From Magnetofaba australis IT-1 (GTDB taxonomy: Bacteria; Pseudomonadota; Magnetococcia; Magnetococcales; Magnetococcaceae): a stretch of 64,000 bases of DNA. Under the pieces are notes generated by a model that was not told the DNA's origin, did no database searches, and was given only the letters and a program-made list of their open reading frames with translations. Where the stretch lies: assembly GCF_002109495.1 (NCBI RefSeq), contig NZ_LVJN01000019.1, positions 558,001-622,000 on the forward strand. Reading direction: 5' to 3'. Made by a program: the position numbers and the translations under genes. Shown here piece after piece: positions 27,120 through 35,759 of the stretch; the first letter of the stretch is position 1; every line of letters begins with the position of its first letter.

Positions 27120-30100
27120 ATGAGCAGAGCGGCGCGATTGGCGTCTCCGGTTTTGGCGGCGGCGTGGACCATCATCATAATAGCGGTCTCCATTCAGGCG
27201 GGACTCTATGTATCCCACAATGCGTCGGCGTTGATGGCCCATGCGCCGCTGCCGCATTTTCTGGCCGTGCCGCTGACCAACCAGACCGAGGCGCCCATTG
27301 TCGCCACCTTGATGGGGGTGATTGGCGGCTTTCTCACCTTCTTTGCGCTGGGCTACCTGTGGCAGGGGGTGTTTGACGCCATCCGTTTGGGGGTGATCAA
27401 CCACCGCCTGGATGTGGCCGCGCGTCGCGGCAGTTTTGAACACCCCGATTCGCCGCCGGGGGATTGGGGCTGGGCCTTCTATCCGCTGTTTGCGCGCCAA
27501 TGGCGCGACTTCATCGAAACCCTGCATCGTCAGGACCACCCCGACAAGTGGCCCGATCAGATCCGTTATCAATACCGCGCCACCGCTCCGGCGGAGATCT
27601 ACTTCAATCCGCAGGTGCTGGTGGACACGCCGATGAAGGTGGAGTTCTTCCGCCACCTGCCCGGCGTCCTCACCGGCGCGGGCATCGTCAGCACCTTCGC
27701 CGGCATTCTCTTGGGGTTGACCGAGTTCAATCCCACCGTGGAGGCCGCCCAGGTCACCACCCAGCTCAAGCATCTGTTTACCGGCGTCTCCACCGCCTTT
27801 GTGGCCTCCTTCCTGGCCATCCTCACCGCCATCGTCGTTACTGTTTCCGAGAAGTTGCTGCTCTACTGGCGCTACGCCCAGGTGACCTATCTGCAAGGGC
27901 GCCTGGACGATCTGTTTCGCGGCGGCGTGGACGCCGACTATCTGGCGCAACTGGCCCAGCGCGGCATGGGCGCAGGCGGCTCCGAAGCGGGGGTGAATCC
28001 CGACGACTTAGAGCTGGGCGCGCTGGCGCTGGAGATGCAGGCGGCATTCGCCAAGGCGCTGGCCGAGCCGGTGAAGCTCATCGCCGCCGCCGCCGAGGGG
28101 GCCGCCGCCGAGCAGCGCGCCCAACGCGAGGCGCTGCAGGAGGCGCGCGACCATCTGACGCAGATGGCCTCGGATCTGGGCCGTGCGGCGCAGACCTGGG
28201 AGACCGAACTCACCGGGCTGGGCGAGTCCATGCGCATGCTGGCGCAATCCAACGATGAATCCGGCATCGCCGAGGCGCTGCAGTCGTTGCAGTCGCTGCA
28301 CGGTCTATCCGAGGTGATGGAGGCGCTCAAAGCCTCCATGGCCGCCGGATCCGAACTGCCGCAGACCCTTGCGCGCATCGCCGAACAGAGCGAGGCCGGG
28401 CCGCAGCGCATCGCCGAGGCCATTGCGCGTCTGGAACAGGCCGCCTCTGAGCGCGCCGATTCCCTCAATCAGAGCCTGCAGAGTGAGCGTCAGGCGTTGG
28501 GCGAGCAGTTGGCCGCCGCCGCCAGCGCCCATTCCGAGGCGTTGGCTTCCGGGCTGGAGCAGGAGCGTCAGGCGTTGGGCGAGCAGTTGGGCGAGAGCTG
28601 GCGCGCGGCGCTGGCCGAGCAGATCGCCGAACCGCTGTCGCGCATGGGCCAGGAGCAGGGGGCGATGATGGCCACCCTGTCGCAGACCCAGCAGGCCCAG
28701 GCCCATGAGATCGAACAGGCGGCCCAGGCGCGTGAGGCGCAGGCGGCGCAACTGGCCGCCATGGTCAACGATCAGGCCCACGCCCTGACCGATCTGGAGG
28801 CGCTGCGTCTGGGCGCCTCAACCCAGGAGGACGCCTTCCATGAAGTGAGCGAACTGTTGGGCGCGGCGCGGGGGCAGTTGATGTCGGTGGCCGCGCAGCA
28901 CAATGCGCTCTCCGAACGCATGACCCACATGGCCGACAGCCACACCGAGGTCGCCGAACAGGTTGCGGGGCTGAGTGATAACCAGAAGGCCCACAACGAG
29001 CGCATCAGCATGATGATGGCGGGGCAGTCGGCGCAATTGGATCGCCTGGACGCGCTCAAAGAGGGGGTGCAGGAGGCGCGCGACGGCGTGGCGGCGCAGA
29101 CCGAACGGCTGGACCGCTTCGACGATATGGCCGCCGAGCAGCAGCGTATTCGCGGGCAGTTGACTGAACAGGTGGGGCAGCTGCGTAAGCTGGACGCTCT
29201 GGGCGAAGCGCAGCAGGGGTTGCGCGATCAACTGGCGGGGCAGGGCGACGGCATCCAGACCCGCCTGAACGAACTGGCCAATCTGCAACGCAACGCCCGT
29301 GAGCGCATCGACGCCATGGGCCAACAGGTGCAGCGCGCCATGGGCGATGTGAGCGCCGAGGAGCGCTTGGCCGCCGGTCAGGCGTTGCGCATCGCATTGC
29401 AGGATCTGCAGAGCATTCAGAGCGGCTTGCAGGAGCGCATCAATGCGGTGGCGCTGGCGCAGGATGACGCGGTGCAGCGTCTGACCGTGCTGGATGCGGC
29501 GCAGACTTCAGCAGCGGAGCGGGCGCAAAACGCCTGGGACGCCGCCAGCGCCCAGTTGGCGGCGCTGGATGACGCCGCGCGCACCCACAGTGAAGCGTTG
29601 CGCGAGGGTTTCACGCCGCTGCGTGAGGAGATGCAGATGGCGCGCGATGCATTGACGCCGCTGCAAACCGGGGTCGACGCGCTGCGCCAGGAGGTCGCCC
29701 CGGTGCGCGATGGGGTCAACGCCATTCAGGATGGTCTGACCCCGCTACAGACAGGAGTGACCGCGCTGCGCGATGGCCTGACGCCGCTGCGCGAGAGCGT
29801 CAATGCGGTGCGCGATGGTCTGACCCCGCTGCACAGCGGGATGGATGCGCTGCGTGAGGAGGTCGCGCCGGTGCGCGATGGCGTCAACGCGGTATTCGAA
29901 GGCTTGACGCCGTTGCAGTCTGGCATGGAGTCGCTGCGGGTTGGGCTGGCGCCGGTGCGTGAGAGCATGACCGCGGTGCGTGAAGGCATGAATGCGGTGC
30001 GCGATGGCCTGGAGCCGCTGCAAGCCGAGGTGCAGGGGGTGCGCGACGGGCAGGCGGCGTTGCGCGATGGCATCGACTCTTTGCGTGAGAACGCGACTCA

Positions 30101-33100
30101 GAGCGTGGAGCAGAGCCATCAGTTCCACACAGGTATGGAGAGTCGCCTGCAGGCGTTGGCCGAGCAGGGGCGCGCCGTGGAGGGGCGTCTGGATGCTTCG
30201 CACAATGAGATGCAGAGCATGCAACAGACGGTGGAGCGCAGCGCCGAGAGCTTGGCGCGCCTGAGCGATGCGCAACAGGGCTTGGCCGAGAGCGTGGATG
30301 GCGCCATTGATGAGATCGCCGCCGCCCGCGACGCTGCTCAGGATGCGGCCGGTCAGGCGCAGTTGGCGGCCCAGGGCGGACAGGAGGCGTTGGGGCTGCT
30401 GGGTGATCAGAGCGACCAGATGGCGCTGGCGCGGGACGCCCAGGAGCAGGCCCTCGGCGCCCTCAATGAGTTGCGCAGCGTGCTGGCCGATGCGGGCGAC
30501 CACAATGTCGCCGCCGCCGAGCGCGAAATGCAAATTCTGCAGAAAACCGAGGCCGCCCGCGAAGCGATTACGCAGATGGGCAACGCCGTGGGCGGGGTCA
30601 AGCAGACCCTGATGGCGCTGCGCGCCGACCGCGAGGGCGACAAGCGCCAAGCCGACGCCATCACCCAGACCTTGGAAACCCTGCAACAGGGGCGGACGGA
30701 GGATCAGGCGCAGAGCGCCGAGATCAAGCAGACGTTGGAGACTCTGCGCGATGGTCGCGAAGAGGAGATCCGTCACGGCGAGGCGATGAAACAGGAGATC
30801 GTCGCCCTGCGCGAGATGCAGGAGAGCGCGGGCGGCACCCTGGGCAGCGTGTTGGGCAGCGTTGGCGGCGCGTTGCAGGATCTCTCCAAATTGCTGGAGG
30901 GACAAAACAAAGCCCTGACGCAACTGGAGGCTTTGAGCGGCCAGCAGAGCGAATTGACGCAAGGCCTCAACGCCGCGCGCGATGCTTTGAGCGATGTGCA
31001 GACGCAGTCCCACAACGCCGCTGAGGCGCAACAGGCGCTGGGGGAAAACGTCGACCTGCTCAAGGCGCATCAGGCCGGGGTCTATACCGGTCTGGAGCAG
31101 ACCCAGAGCGGTATCGAGCATTTGCAAGAGACTCTCGATGCGCTCAAATCACGCATCGAGGCGCAGGAGGATCCTGATCAGTCGCCGCTGATGGAGCGCG
31201 CCGCGCGCATGCAGGAGCAGCTGGAGCAACTGCGCGATGGGCAGCATAGCGCCGCCGAGCGGCTGCGCGCCTTGAGCGAGCGTCACGGCGAGTTGCTGGA
31301 GGCGCAATCTCAGGGCCGCGAGCAGAGCGAGCAGGGCTTCGAGGCGCTGCGCGAAGGGCAGGCGGGGTTGCGCTCGGCCATCGACAGCGCGCGCATGTCG
31401 GCGGCGGCGGCGCTCTCCGGCGTGGGCGAGTTGCAGGAGGGGATGGAGCCCATCCAACCGGCGCTGGAGGCTATCGAGTCGCATCAAGCTGGGCTGGACG
31501 CGGCGCAGGAGGCGATGCGCACGGCGCTGGCCACCCTCTCTCAGGAGACCTTGGGGCTGCGCGAAGGCCAGAGCGGTCTGCAGGAGAAATTGGGCGCGCT
31601 GGGCGCCGGGCAGGAGACCGGTAACGCCATTCTGCAAGCGCTGCAGGAGCAGGCGTTGGAGATCGCCCAGGAGCAGGAGCAGTTGCGCGCCGGCGCAGCC
31701 ACTACGCGGGAGTTGATCCAGGCGCTGCAGGAGCGCCAGGAGAGCGCCCGCGCCGCCCTGGAGGGCGCGCGGGTGGCGGCCACGGCGGCGCTCTCCGGCG
31801 TGCACGGTCTGGAGGAGACGCTGCAAGGATTGGCCGAGGGGCAGACGCAGACCCGCGACGGGGTGGCGTCGCTGCAAGGGCTGATCACCGAGTCGGAGTC
31901 GCGTCTGGACGCTTTGGATGCGGCCCAGGAGGGGATTCGCACCGCGGTGACCAGCGTGGCCAGCGAAGCGCTGGGTCTGCGCGACGGGCAGAGCCAGACG
32001 CAACAGGCGTTGGCGGCGCTGCAACAGCTCCTCAGCGGCTCCGAGTCGCGTCTGGACGCCCTGGATGCGGCGCAAGAGGGGCTGCGCACGGCCATCACCA
32101 GCGTGGCCAGCGAAGCGCTGGGGCTGCGCGAGGGGCAAGAGAATTTGCGCGGCGATATCGCCGGGGTGCGCGACGCTCAGAACGGCGCGCTGGAGACGCT
32201 GGCGCGGGTGCGTGAGGCGCTCACCGGACTCGAAGTGCAGGGCGCCGCCCGACGCGCCGAGTTGGAGAGCGTGCAGGAGTCGCTGGGCGCCCTGATCAGC
32301 AACCAGGAGGGCATCGACGCCGCCCTGCTGGGGGCGCAGGAGGCGGCCAAGCAGGCCGCCGAGGGCGCGGGCGCGTTGCAGGCCAGTCAGCAGCAGTTAT
32401 TGGAAATCGCCAGCGAGGCGCGTGAGCGCAGCGCCAGCGATAGCGGCCATCTGGACGCCATCGCCTCGGCCCAGCAGGGTTTGAGCTCGGCCATGACCAG
32501 CGTTGCCAATGAGGTGATCAGCGTGCGCGACGGCCAGGTGGATCTGCAACACACCGTGGCGCGTTTGACCGATCTGCAGAGCGAGGCGGAGTCGGCGCTG
32601 CGCGAGTTGAATGATCGTCAGATCGGCGCCACGGCGGCGCTGGAGTCCGCCGAGCAGTCCGCCGCCCAGGCCGCCGATGCGGCCAATGCGCTGTTCGACG
32701 GCGTCGGCGGCATCGAACGCGCAGTGGCGCAGATGCAGGCGGATCAGCAGAGCGCCGCCGAGGATGCGGCGCAGCAGCAGGCGCGTCAGACCGCTCGCGA
32801 TGAGGCGCTGGACGCCATCAATGCGCAGCAGCAGGCCGCCAGCGAGAGTTTGCAGAGCTTGACCCAACGCGCTGCGGATCACAGCGAGGCGCTGGCGCGT
32901 CTGCATCACGCGGTAAGCGAGAGCGAGCGCGGGGCTCAGGCCGCCAGCGGCTTGCTGGAGCGGTTGACCTCGATTCAGGGCGAGGCGATGGATCGTCTGG
33001 CGGCGCTGCTCAACGATGGCCGCGAGCAGGATGAGCGCCTGACCAGTCTGGATGCGGCGCAGCGCGAACAGGCCGAGCGCATGCAGCAGGCCAGCGCCGC

Positions 33101-35708
33101 TCTGGAGCGATTGAGCGAGGCGCAGCAGGGGGTGGTGGAGGCGGCGCAGAGCGCCCGCGAAGCCCTGGCGCTGATGCAGGGGCAGCAGGAGCGGGAGTCC
33201 GGCGCCATCGATCGTTTGAGCGCGCAGTTGGAGGAGAGCGCGGCGCAGCAGCAGGGGATTCAGGGCGCGCTGCTGGAAGGACGCGAAACCATGGGACAAC
33301 TGCTGGACGCCCAACGCAGCGCGCAGCAGACGCAGGAGGGCATCCACGCCAGCGTGCAGGGGCTCCAGCACGGTATGGGCGAGTGGCTGCAGAGCGCCAA
33401 CGAGTCTCGCGAACAGGTGCGTCAGACCCACGCCGCCAGTCAGGCGTTGGCCGATGGCCAGCAGCGTCTGGACGCCTCCCTGGAGAGTCTGATCGCCGCC
33501 CAGCGCGAGGCCGAGGCCGAAGCGGCGCGGGCGCATCAGGCCAGCGCGGCGCTGCAGGAGGGGCAGCAGCAGCTGCTCTCCGGGGTGGCGGCGCTGGAGT
33601 CGGCGCAGCATGGCGCGCAGGCGCGTAGCGAGGCGTTGAGCGAGTCGCAAAGTCAACTGATGGAGCAGGTGGCGGAAATACAGCAAACCCAGCAGGGGGC
33701 GCAGCAGGCGGTTCATGCATTGGGCGAGGCGCTGCAATCGGCGCAGCAGGCGAGCGCCCAGCAGCAGAGCGCGGCGCAGGAGACGCTATTGCAACGGCTG
33801 TCGGCGCAGGATGACGCCCTGTTCGGCCTGCGTGAAGCGCTGCCGGAGGATCCCGGCCCCATGCTCTCGGGTTTGTTGGAGCGCTTCACCGCGCCGCTGC
33901 GTGACGCCATGATCGCGCTGGATGGCCGCTTGGATGGCCTCAAGTCGGGGCTGGCCGAGGAGCGTGCGGCGCTGGAGGAGGCGATGCGGCAGGCGCGCGA
34001 GTCGGCGCAGAGTCTCTCGGCGGAGAGCGAAGCGCGCATGGCCGATCGTCTGGCCCAGGCCATGGAGGCGGCGGTGGGGCGTCAGGACGCTCTGATCGAA
34101 GCATTGGAGTCGCTTTCGGTGCGGGTCAACCAGACCATTGACGGCGTGCGTCAGCGTCTGGAGGAGGCGGTTTCCGGCGCGGTGAGCAGCCTGGAGCAGC
34201 AGACCCGCCAACTGGGCGAGAGCGCGCAGATGGCCAATCGCTCGTTGCAGGAGGAGATGCGCCAAAGTCTGCAGCAGGCGGGCGCGGGCGAGGAGGCGGC
34301 GCAACTGGCCGTGCAGATGCAGCAGGAGATGGCGCGTCTGGGCGAGGCGATGCAGCGTATGATGAGCGAGCAGTCCGAGGCCCAGCAGCAGAGCGCCCGC
34401 AGCGCTCTGCGCGAGGCCTCGGACTCCCTGGCCGAGAATCTGGACAAGCGCATGCGCGGCGCCCTGGAGGAGACCAGCGAGCGCATCAGCGCCGAGGTGG
34501 CCGCCCACAGTCAGGAGCTGGGCAAGGAGATGGATGAGCGCATCGCCGACAGTCAGGCCCAGGTGGCGCGTCAAGCCGCCGCCGAACTGGCGCAGTTGGG
34601 CGAGAATTTGAGTCAGCGGGTGCTGGACGGAGTGCGCGATATCACCGGCGCCGATCAGGCCCGCGCCGAGGATCGTCTCAACACCCTGCTGGGGCAGTTG
34701 CAGGAGGATCTGGAGCGCGCGCTGCAGCGACAAAACGAGTTGAGCGGCCAGAAGATGGAGCAGATCGCCGAACAGGGTGAAGCGCGCATGCGCGAAGAGG
34801 TGCAGGGCGGCGTCAAGGAGATCTCCCTGACCCAGGCGCGTCTGTCCGAAGTGCTGCGGCGCAAGCTGGATGCGCGCCTGGAGGAGATGCTGGCGGGGCT
34901 GGAGGAGCGTCTGGTGGCGGGTGATGATGTGACCCGCGATCAACTGCTTGCCGGGCTGCGTCACGAGCTGGAGCAGAGCTTGCGCGATGGGCGCGGCGCG
35001 GCGGCGGCGCCGTCCGACGCGGGCCGCGATGCGCAGATCGTGGCGGCGGTCACCAAGACCCTGGGGGCGCGTCTGGACGCCGTGGATCAGCGGCTGGCGC
35101 GACTGGCGCAGACCAGCGGCGGCGATGCGCCCGATGTGGGGCGCTTGAGTTCCCTCAGCGAAGAGATCCTGGCGCGTCTGAACGCCATGGAGGCGCAGAC
35201 TGCGTCCAGCGCGGAGTCCGGCGATGCGGGCGCCAAGGTTGCGGAGTTGGCCAAACGCATGGATGGCTTGGCCGACGCCGTTTCGGGTCGCGTGAGTACG
35301 GCGGTGGGCGCGCTTCAGGAGGAGTTGCGCACGCTGCAGGCGCAGGTCAACGGCGCCCAAAATGCGCTGCGGAAGGAGCTCAATGAGCAACTGCAGCAGT
35401 TGGTTCCAGGGGCGACGCGCGGCGCCGACGGCGCGACCGGCGATGTGGCCGAACAGATGATAGAGGCCGCGCGGGTCAACGAGTCGCGTCACAAGGGGAT
35501 GCTCAAGGCGCTGGATCAGATCAGTCGCAATTTCCATCAGGAGCTGGAGCGGCTGGATGAGCGGCTGGCCGAGCAGAATCGCGCCGCTGGGGTCGAACTG
35601 GCCAAACAGGTGGAGAGTCTGTTGATCAAATCCGGCAAGGAGCAGGCGATCTTTGTGGAGATGCTGGGCGAACGCCTGGATGCTCTGCGCAAGCGGCTTA
35701 AGGTGTAA
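27120..35708 (+). CDS. Giant ZorA/MotA-like ion-channel stator protein with a coiled-coil tail of about 2,600 residues
   Basis: 2,862 residues. The first 250 match the MotA/TolQ/ExbB/ZorA type: TM1 (9-31), TM2 (58-82), then a cytoplasmic loop, TM3 (181-203) with LPGVLTGAGIVSTFAGILLGL, and TM4 (221-249) with TGVSTAFVASFLAIL. The pattern is closest to ZorA of the Zorya anti-phage system. From about 250 to the end the protein is Gln/Ala/Glu/Arg-rich heptad-like helix with internal repeats, and has no recognisable enzymatic domain. If fully helical the tail would reach about 390 nm, several times that of E. coli ZorA (a protein of about 730 residues). ATG 27120 follows a GAGG. It heads a four-gene operon whose last gene is a ZorB/MotB-like partner. 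Confidence 0.88.
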   Translation: MSRAARLASPVLAAAWTIIIIAVSIQAGLYVSHNASALMAHAPLPHFLAVPLTNQTEAPIVATLMGVIGGFLTFFALGYLWQGVFDAIRLGVINHRLDVAARRGSFEHPDSPPGDWGWAFYPLFARQWRDFIETLHRQDHPDKWPDQIRYQYRATAPAEIYFNPQVLVDTPMKVEFFRHLPGVLTGAGIVSTFAGILLGLTEFNPTVEAAQVTTQLKHLFTGVSTAFVASFLAILTAIVVTVSEKLLLYWRYAQVTYLQGRLDDLFRGGVDADYLAQLAQRGMGAGGSEAGVNPDDLELGALALEMQAAFAKALAEPVKLIAAAAEGAAAEQRAQREALQEARDHLTQMASDLGRAAQTWETELTGLGESMRMLAQSNDESGIAEALQSLQSLHGLSEVMEALKASMAAGSELPQTLARIAEQSEAGPQRIAEAIARLEQAASERADSLNQSLQSERQALGEQLAAAASAHSEALASGLEQERQALGEQLGESWRAALAEQIAEPLSRMGQEQGAMMATLSQTQQAQAHEIEQAAQAREAQAAQLAAMVNDQAHALTDLEALRLGASTQEDAFHEVSELLGAARGQLMSVAAQHNALSERMTHMADSHTEVAEQVAGLSDNQKAHNERISMMMAGQSAQLDRLDALKEGVQEARDGVAAQTERLDRFDDMAAEQQRIRGQLTEQVGQLRKLDALGEAQQGLRDQLAGQGDGIQTRLNELANLQRNARERIDAMGQQVQRAMGDVSAEERLAAGQALRIALQDLQSIQSGLQERINAVALAQDDAVQRLTVLDAAQTSAAERAQNAWDAASAQLAALDDAARTHSEALREGFTPLREEMQMARDALTPLQTGVDALRQEVAPVRDGVNAIQDGLTPLQTGVTALRDGLTPLRESVNAVRDGLTPLHSGMDALREEVAPVRDGVNAVFEGLTPLQSGMESLRVGLAPVRESMTAVREGMNAVRDGLEPLQAEVQGVRDGQAALRDGIDSLRENATQSVEQSHQFHTGMESRLQALAEQGRAVEGRLDASHNEMQSMQQTVERSAESLARLSDAQQGLAESVDGAIDEIAAARDAAQDAAGQAQLAAQGGQEALGLLGDQSDQMALARDAQEQALGALNELRSVLADAGDHNVAAAEREMQILQKTEAAREAITQMGNAVGGVKQTLMALRADREGDKRQADAITQTLETLQQGRTEDQAQSAEIKQTLETLRDGREEEIRHGEAMKQEIVALREMQESAGGTLGSVLGSVGGALQDLSKLLEGQNKALTQLEALSGQQSELTQGLNAARDALSDVQTQSHNAAEAQQALGENVDLLKAHQAGVYTGLEQTQSGIEHLQETLDALKSRIEAQEDPDQSPLMERAARMQEQLEQLRDGQHSAAERLRALSERHGELLEAQSQGREQSEQGFEALREGQAGLRSAIDSARMSAAAALSGVGELQEGMEPIQPALEAIESHQAGLDAAQEAMRTALATLSQETLGLREGQSGLQEKLGALGAGQETGNAILQALQEQALEIAQEQEQLRAGAATTRELIQALQERQESARAALEGARVAATAALSGVHGLEETLQGLAEGQTQTRDGVASLQGLITESESRLDALDAAQEGIRTAVTSVASEALGLRDGQSQTQQALAALQQLLSGSESRLDALDAAQEGLRTAITSVASEALGLREGQENLRGDIAGVRDAQNGALETLARVREALTGLEVQGAARRAELESVQESLGALISNQEGIDAALLGAQEAAKQAAEGAGALQASQQQLLEIASEARERSASDSGHLDAIASAQQGLSSAMTSVANEVISVRDGQVDLQHTVARLTDLQSEAESALRELNDRQIGATAALESAEQSAAQAADAANALFDGVGGIERAVAQMQADQQSAAEDAAQQQARQTARDEALDAINAQQQAASESLQSLTQRAADHSEALARLHHAVSESERGAQAASGLLERLTSIQGEAMDRLAALLNDGREQDERLTSLDAAQREQAERMQQASAALERLSEAQQGVVEAAQSAREALALMQGQQERESGAIDRLSAQLEESAAQQQGIQGALLEGRETMGQLLDAQRSAQQTQEGIHASVQGLQHGMGEWLQSANESREQVRQTHAASQALADGQQRLDASLESLIAAQREAEAEAARAHQASAALQEGQQQLLSGVAALESAQHGAQARSEALSESQSQLMEQVAEIQQTQQGAQQAVHALGEALQSAQQASAQQQSAAQETLLQRLSAQDDALFGLREALPEDPGPMLSGLLERFTAPLRDAMIALDGRLDGLKSGLAEERAALEEAMRQARESAQSLSAESEARMADRLAQAMEAAVGRQDALIEALESLSVRVNQTIDGVRQRLEEAVSGAVSSLEQQTRQLGESAQMANRSLQEEMRQSLQQAGAGEEAAQLAVQMQQEMARLGEAMQRMMSEQSEAQQQSARSALREASDSLAENLDKRMRGALEETSERISAEVAAHSQELGKEMDERIADSQAQVARQAAAELAQLGENLSQRVLDGVRDITGADQARAEDRLNTLLGQLQEDLERALQRQNELSGQKMEQIAEQGEARMREEVQGGVKEISLTQARLSEVLRRKLDARLEEMLAGLEERLVAGDDVTRDQLLAGLRHELEQSLRDGRGAAAAPSDAGRDAQIVAAVTKTLGARLDAVDQRLARLAQTSGGDAPDVGRLSSLSEEILARLNAMEAQTASSAESGDAGAKVAELAKRMDGLADAVSGRVSTAVGALQEELRTLQAQVNGAQNALRKELNEQLQQLVPGATRGADGATGDVAEQMIEAARVNESRHKGMLKALDQISRNFHQELERLDERLAEQNRAAGVELAKQVESLLIKSGKEQAIFVEMLGERLDALRKRLKV
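29601..30089 (+). repeat. In-frame 42-base (14-residue) repeats in the ZorA-like tail
   Basis: Eleven full units of the type RDGLTPLQTGVTAL (residues 828-981) and a partial twelfth. Every fourth unit is most alike, so there is a 56-residue super-period (for example RQEVAPVRDGVNAI and REEVAPVRDGVNAV). Fourteen residues is two heptads, so the repeat keeps a coiled-coil register, though the Pro in each unit and the Gly are unusual for one. Confidence 0.88.
31893..32186 (+). repeat. Tandem 147-base (49-residue) repeat in the ZorA-like tail
   Basis: Two adjacent copies, 31893-32039 and 32040-32186, both starting SESRLDALDAAQEG and containing TSVASEALGLR. Diverged relatives lie near 31495 and 32456. 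49 residues is seven heptads. Confidence 0.85.
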
Positions 35709-35759
35709 GCCGATGGTCTCGTCAGGCTTGGGGACGTCTCTGCTTGCGGAGCGCACTGC

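Noticed and set aside
29601-30089. CRISPR-like direct repeats of 42 bases
   Set aside because: They are in-frame coding repeats without spacers.
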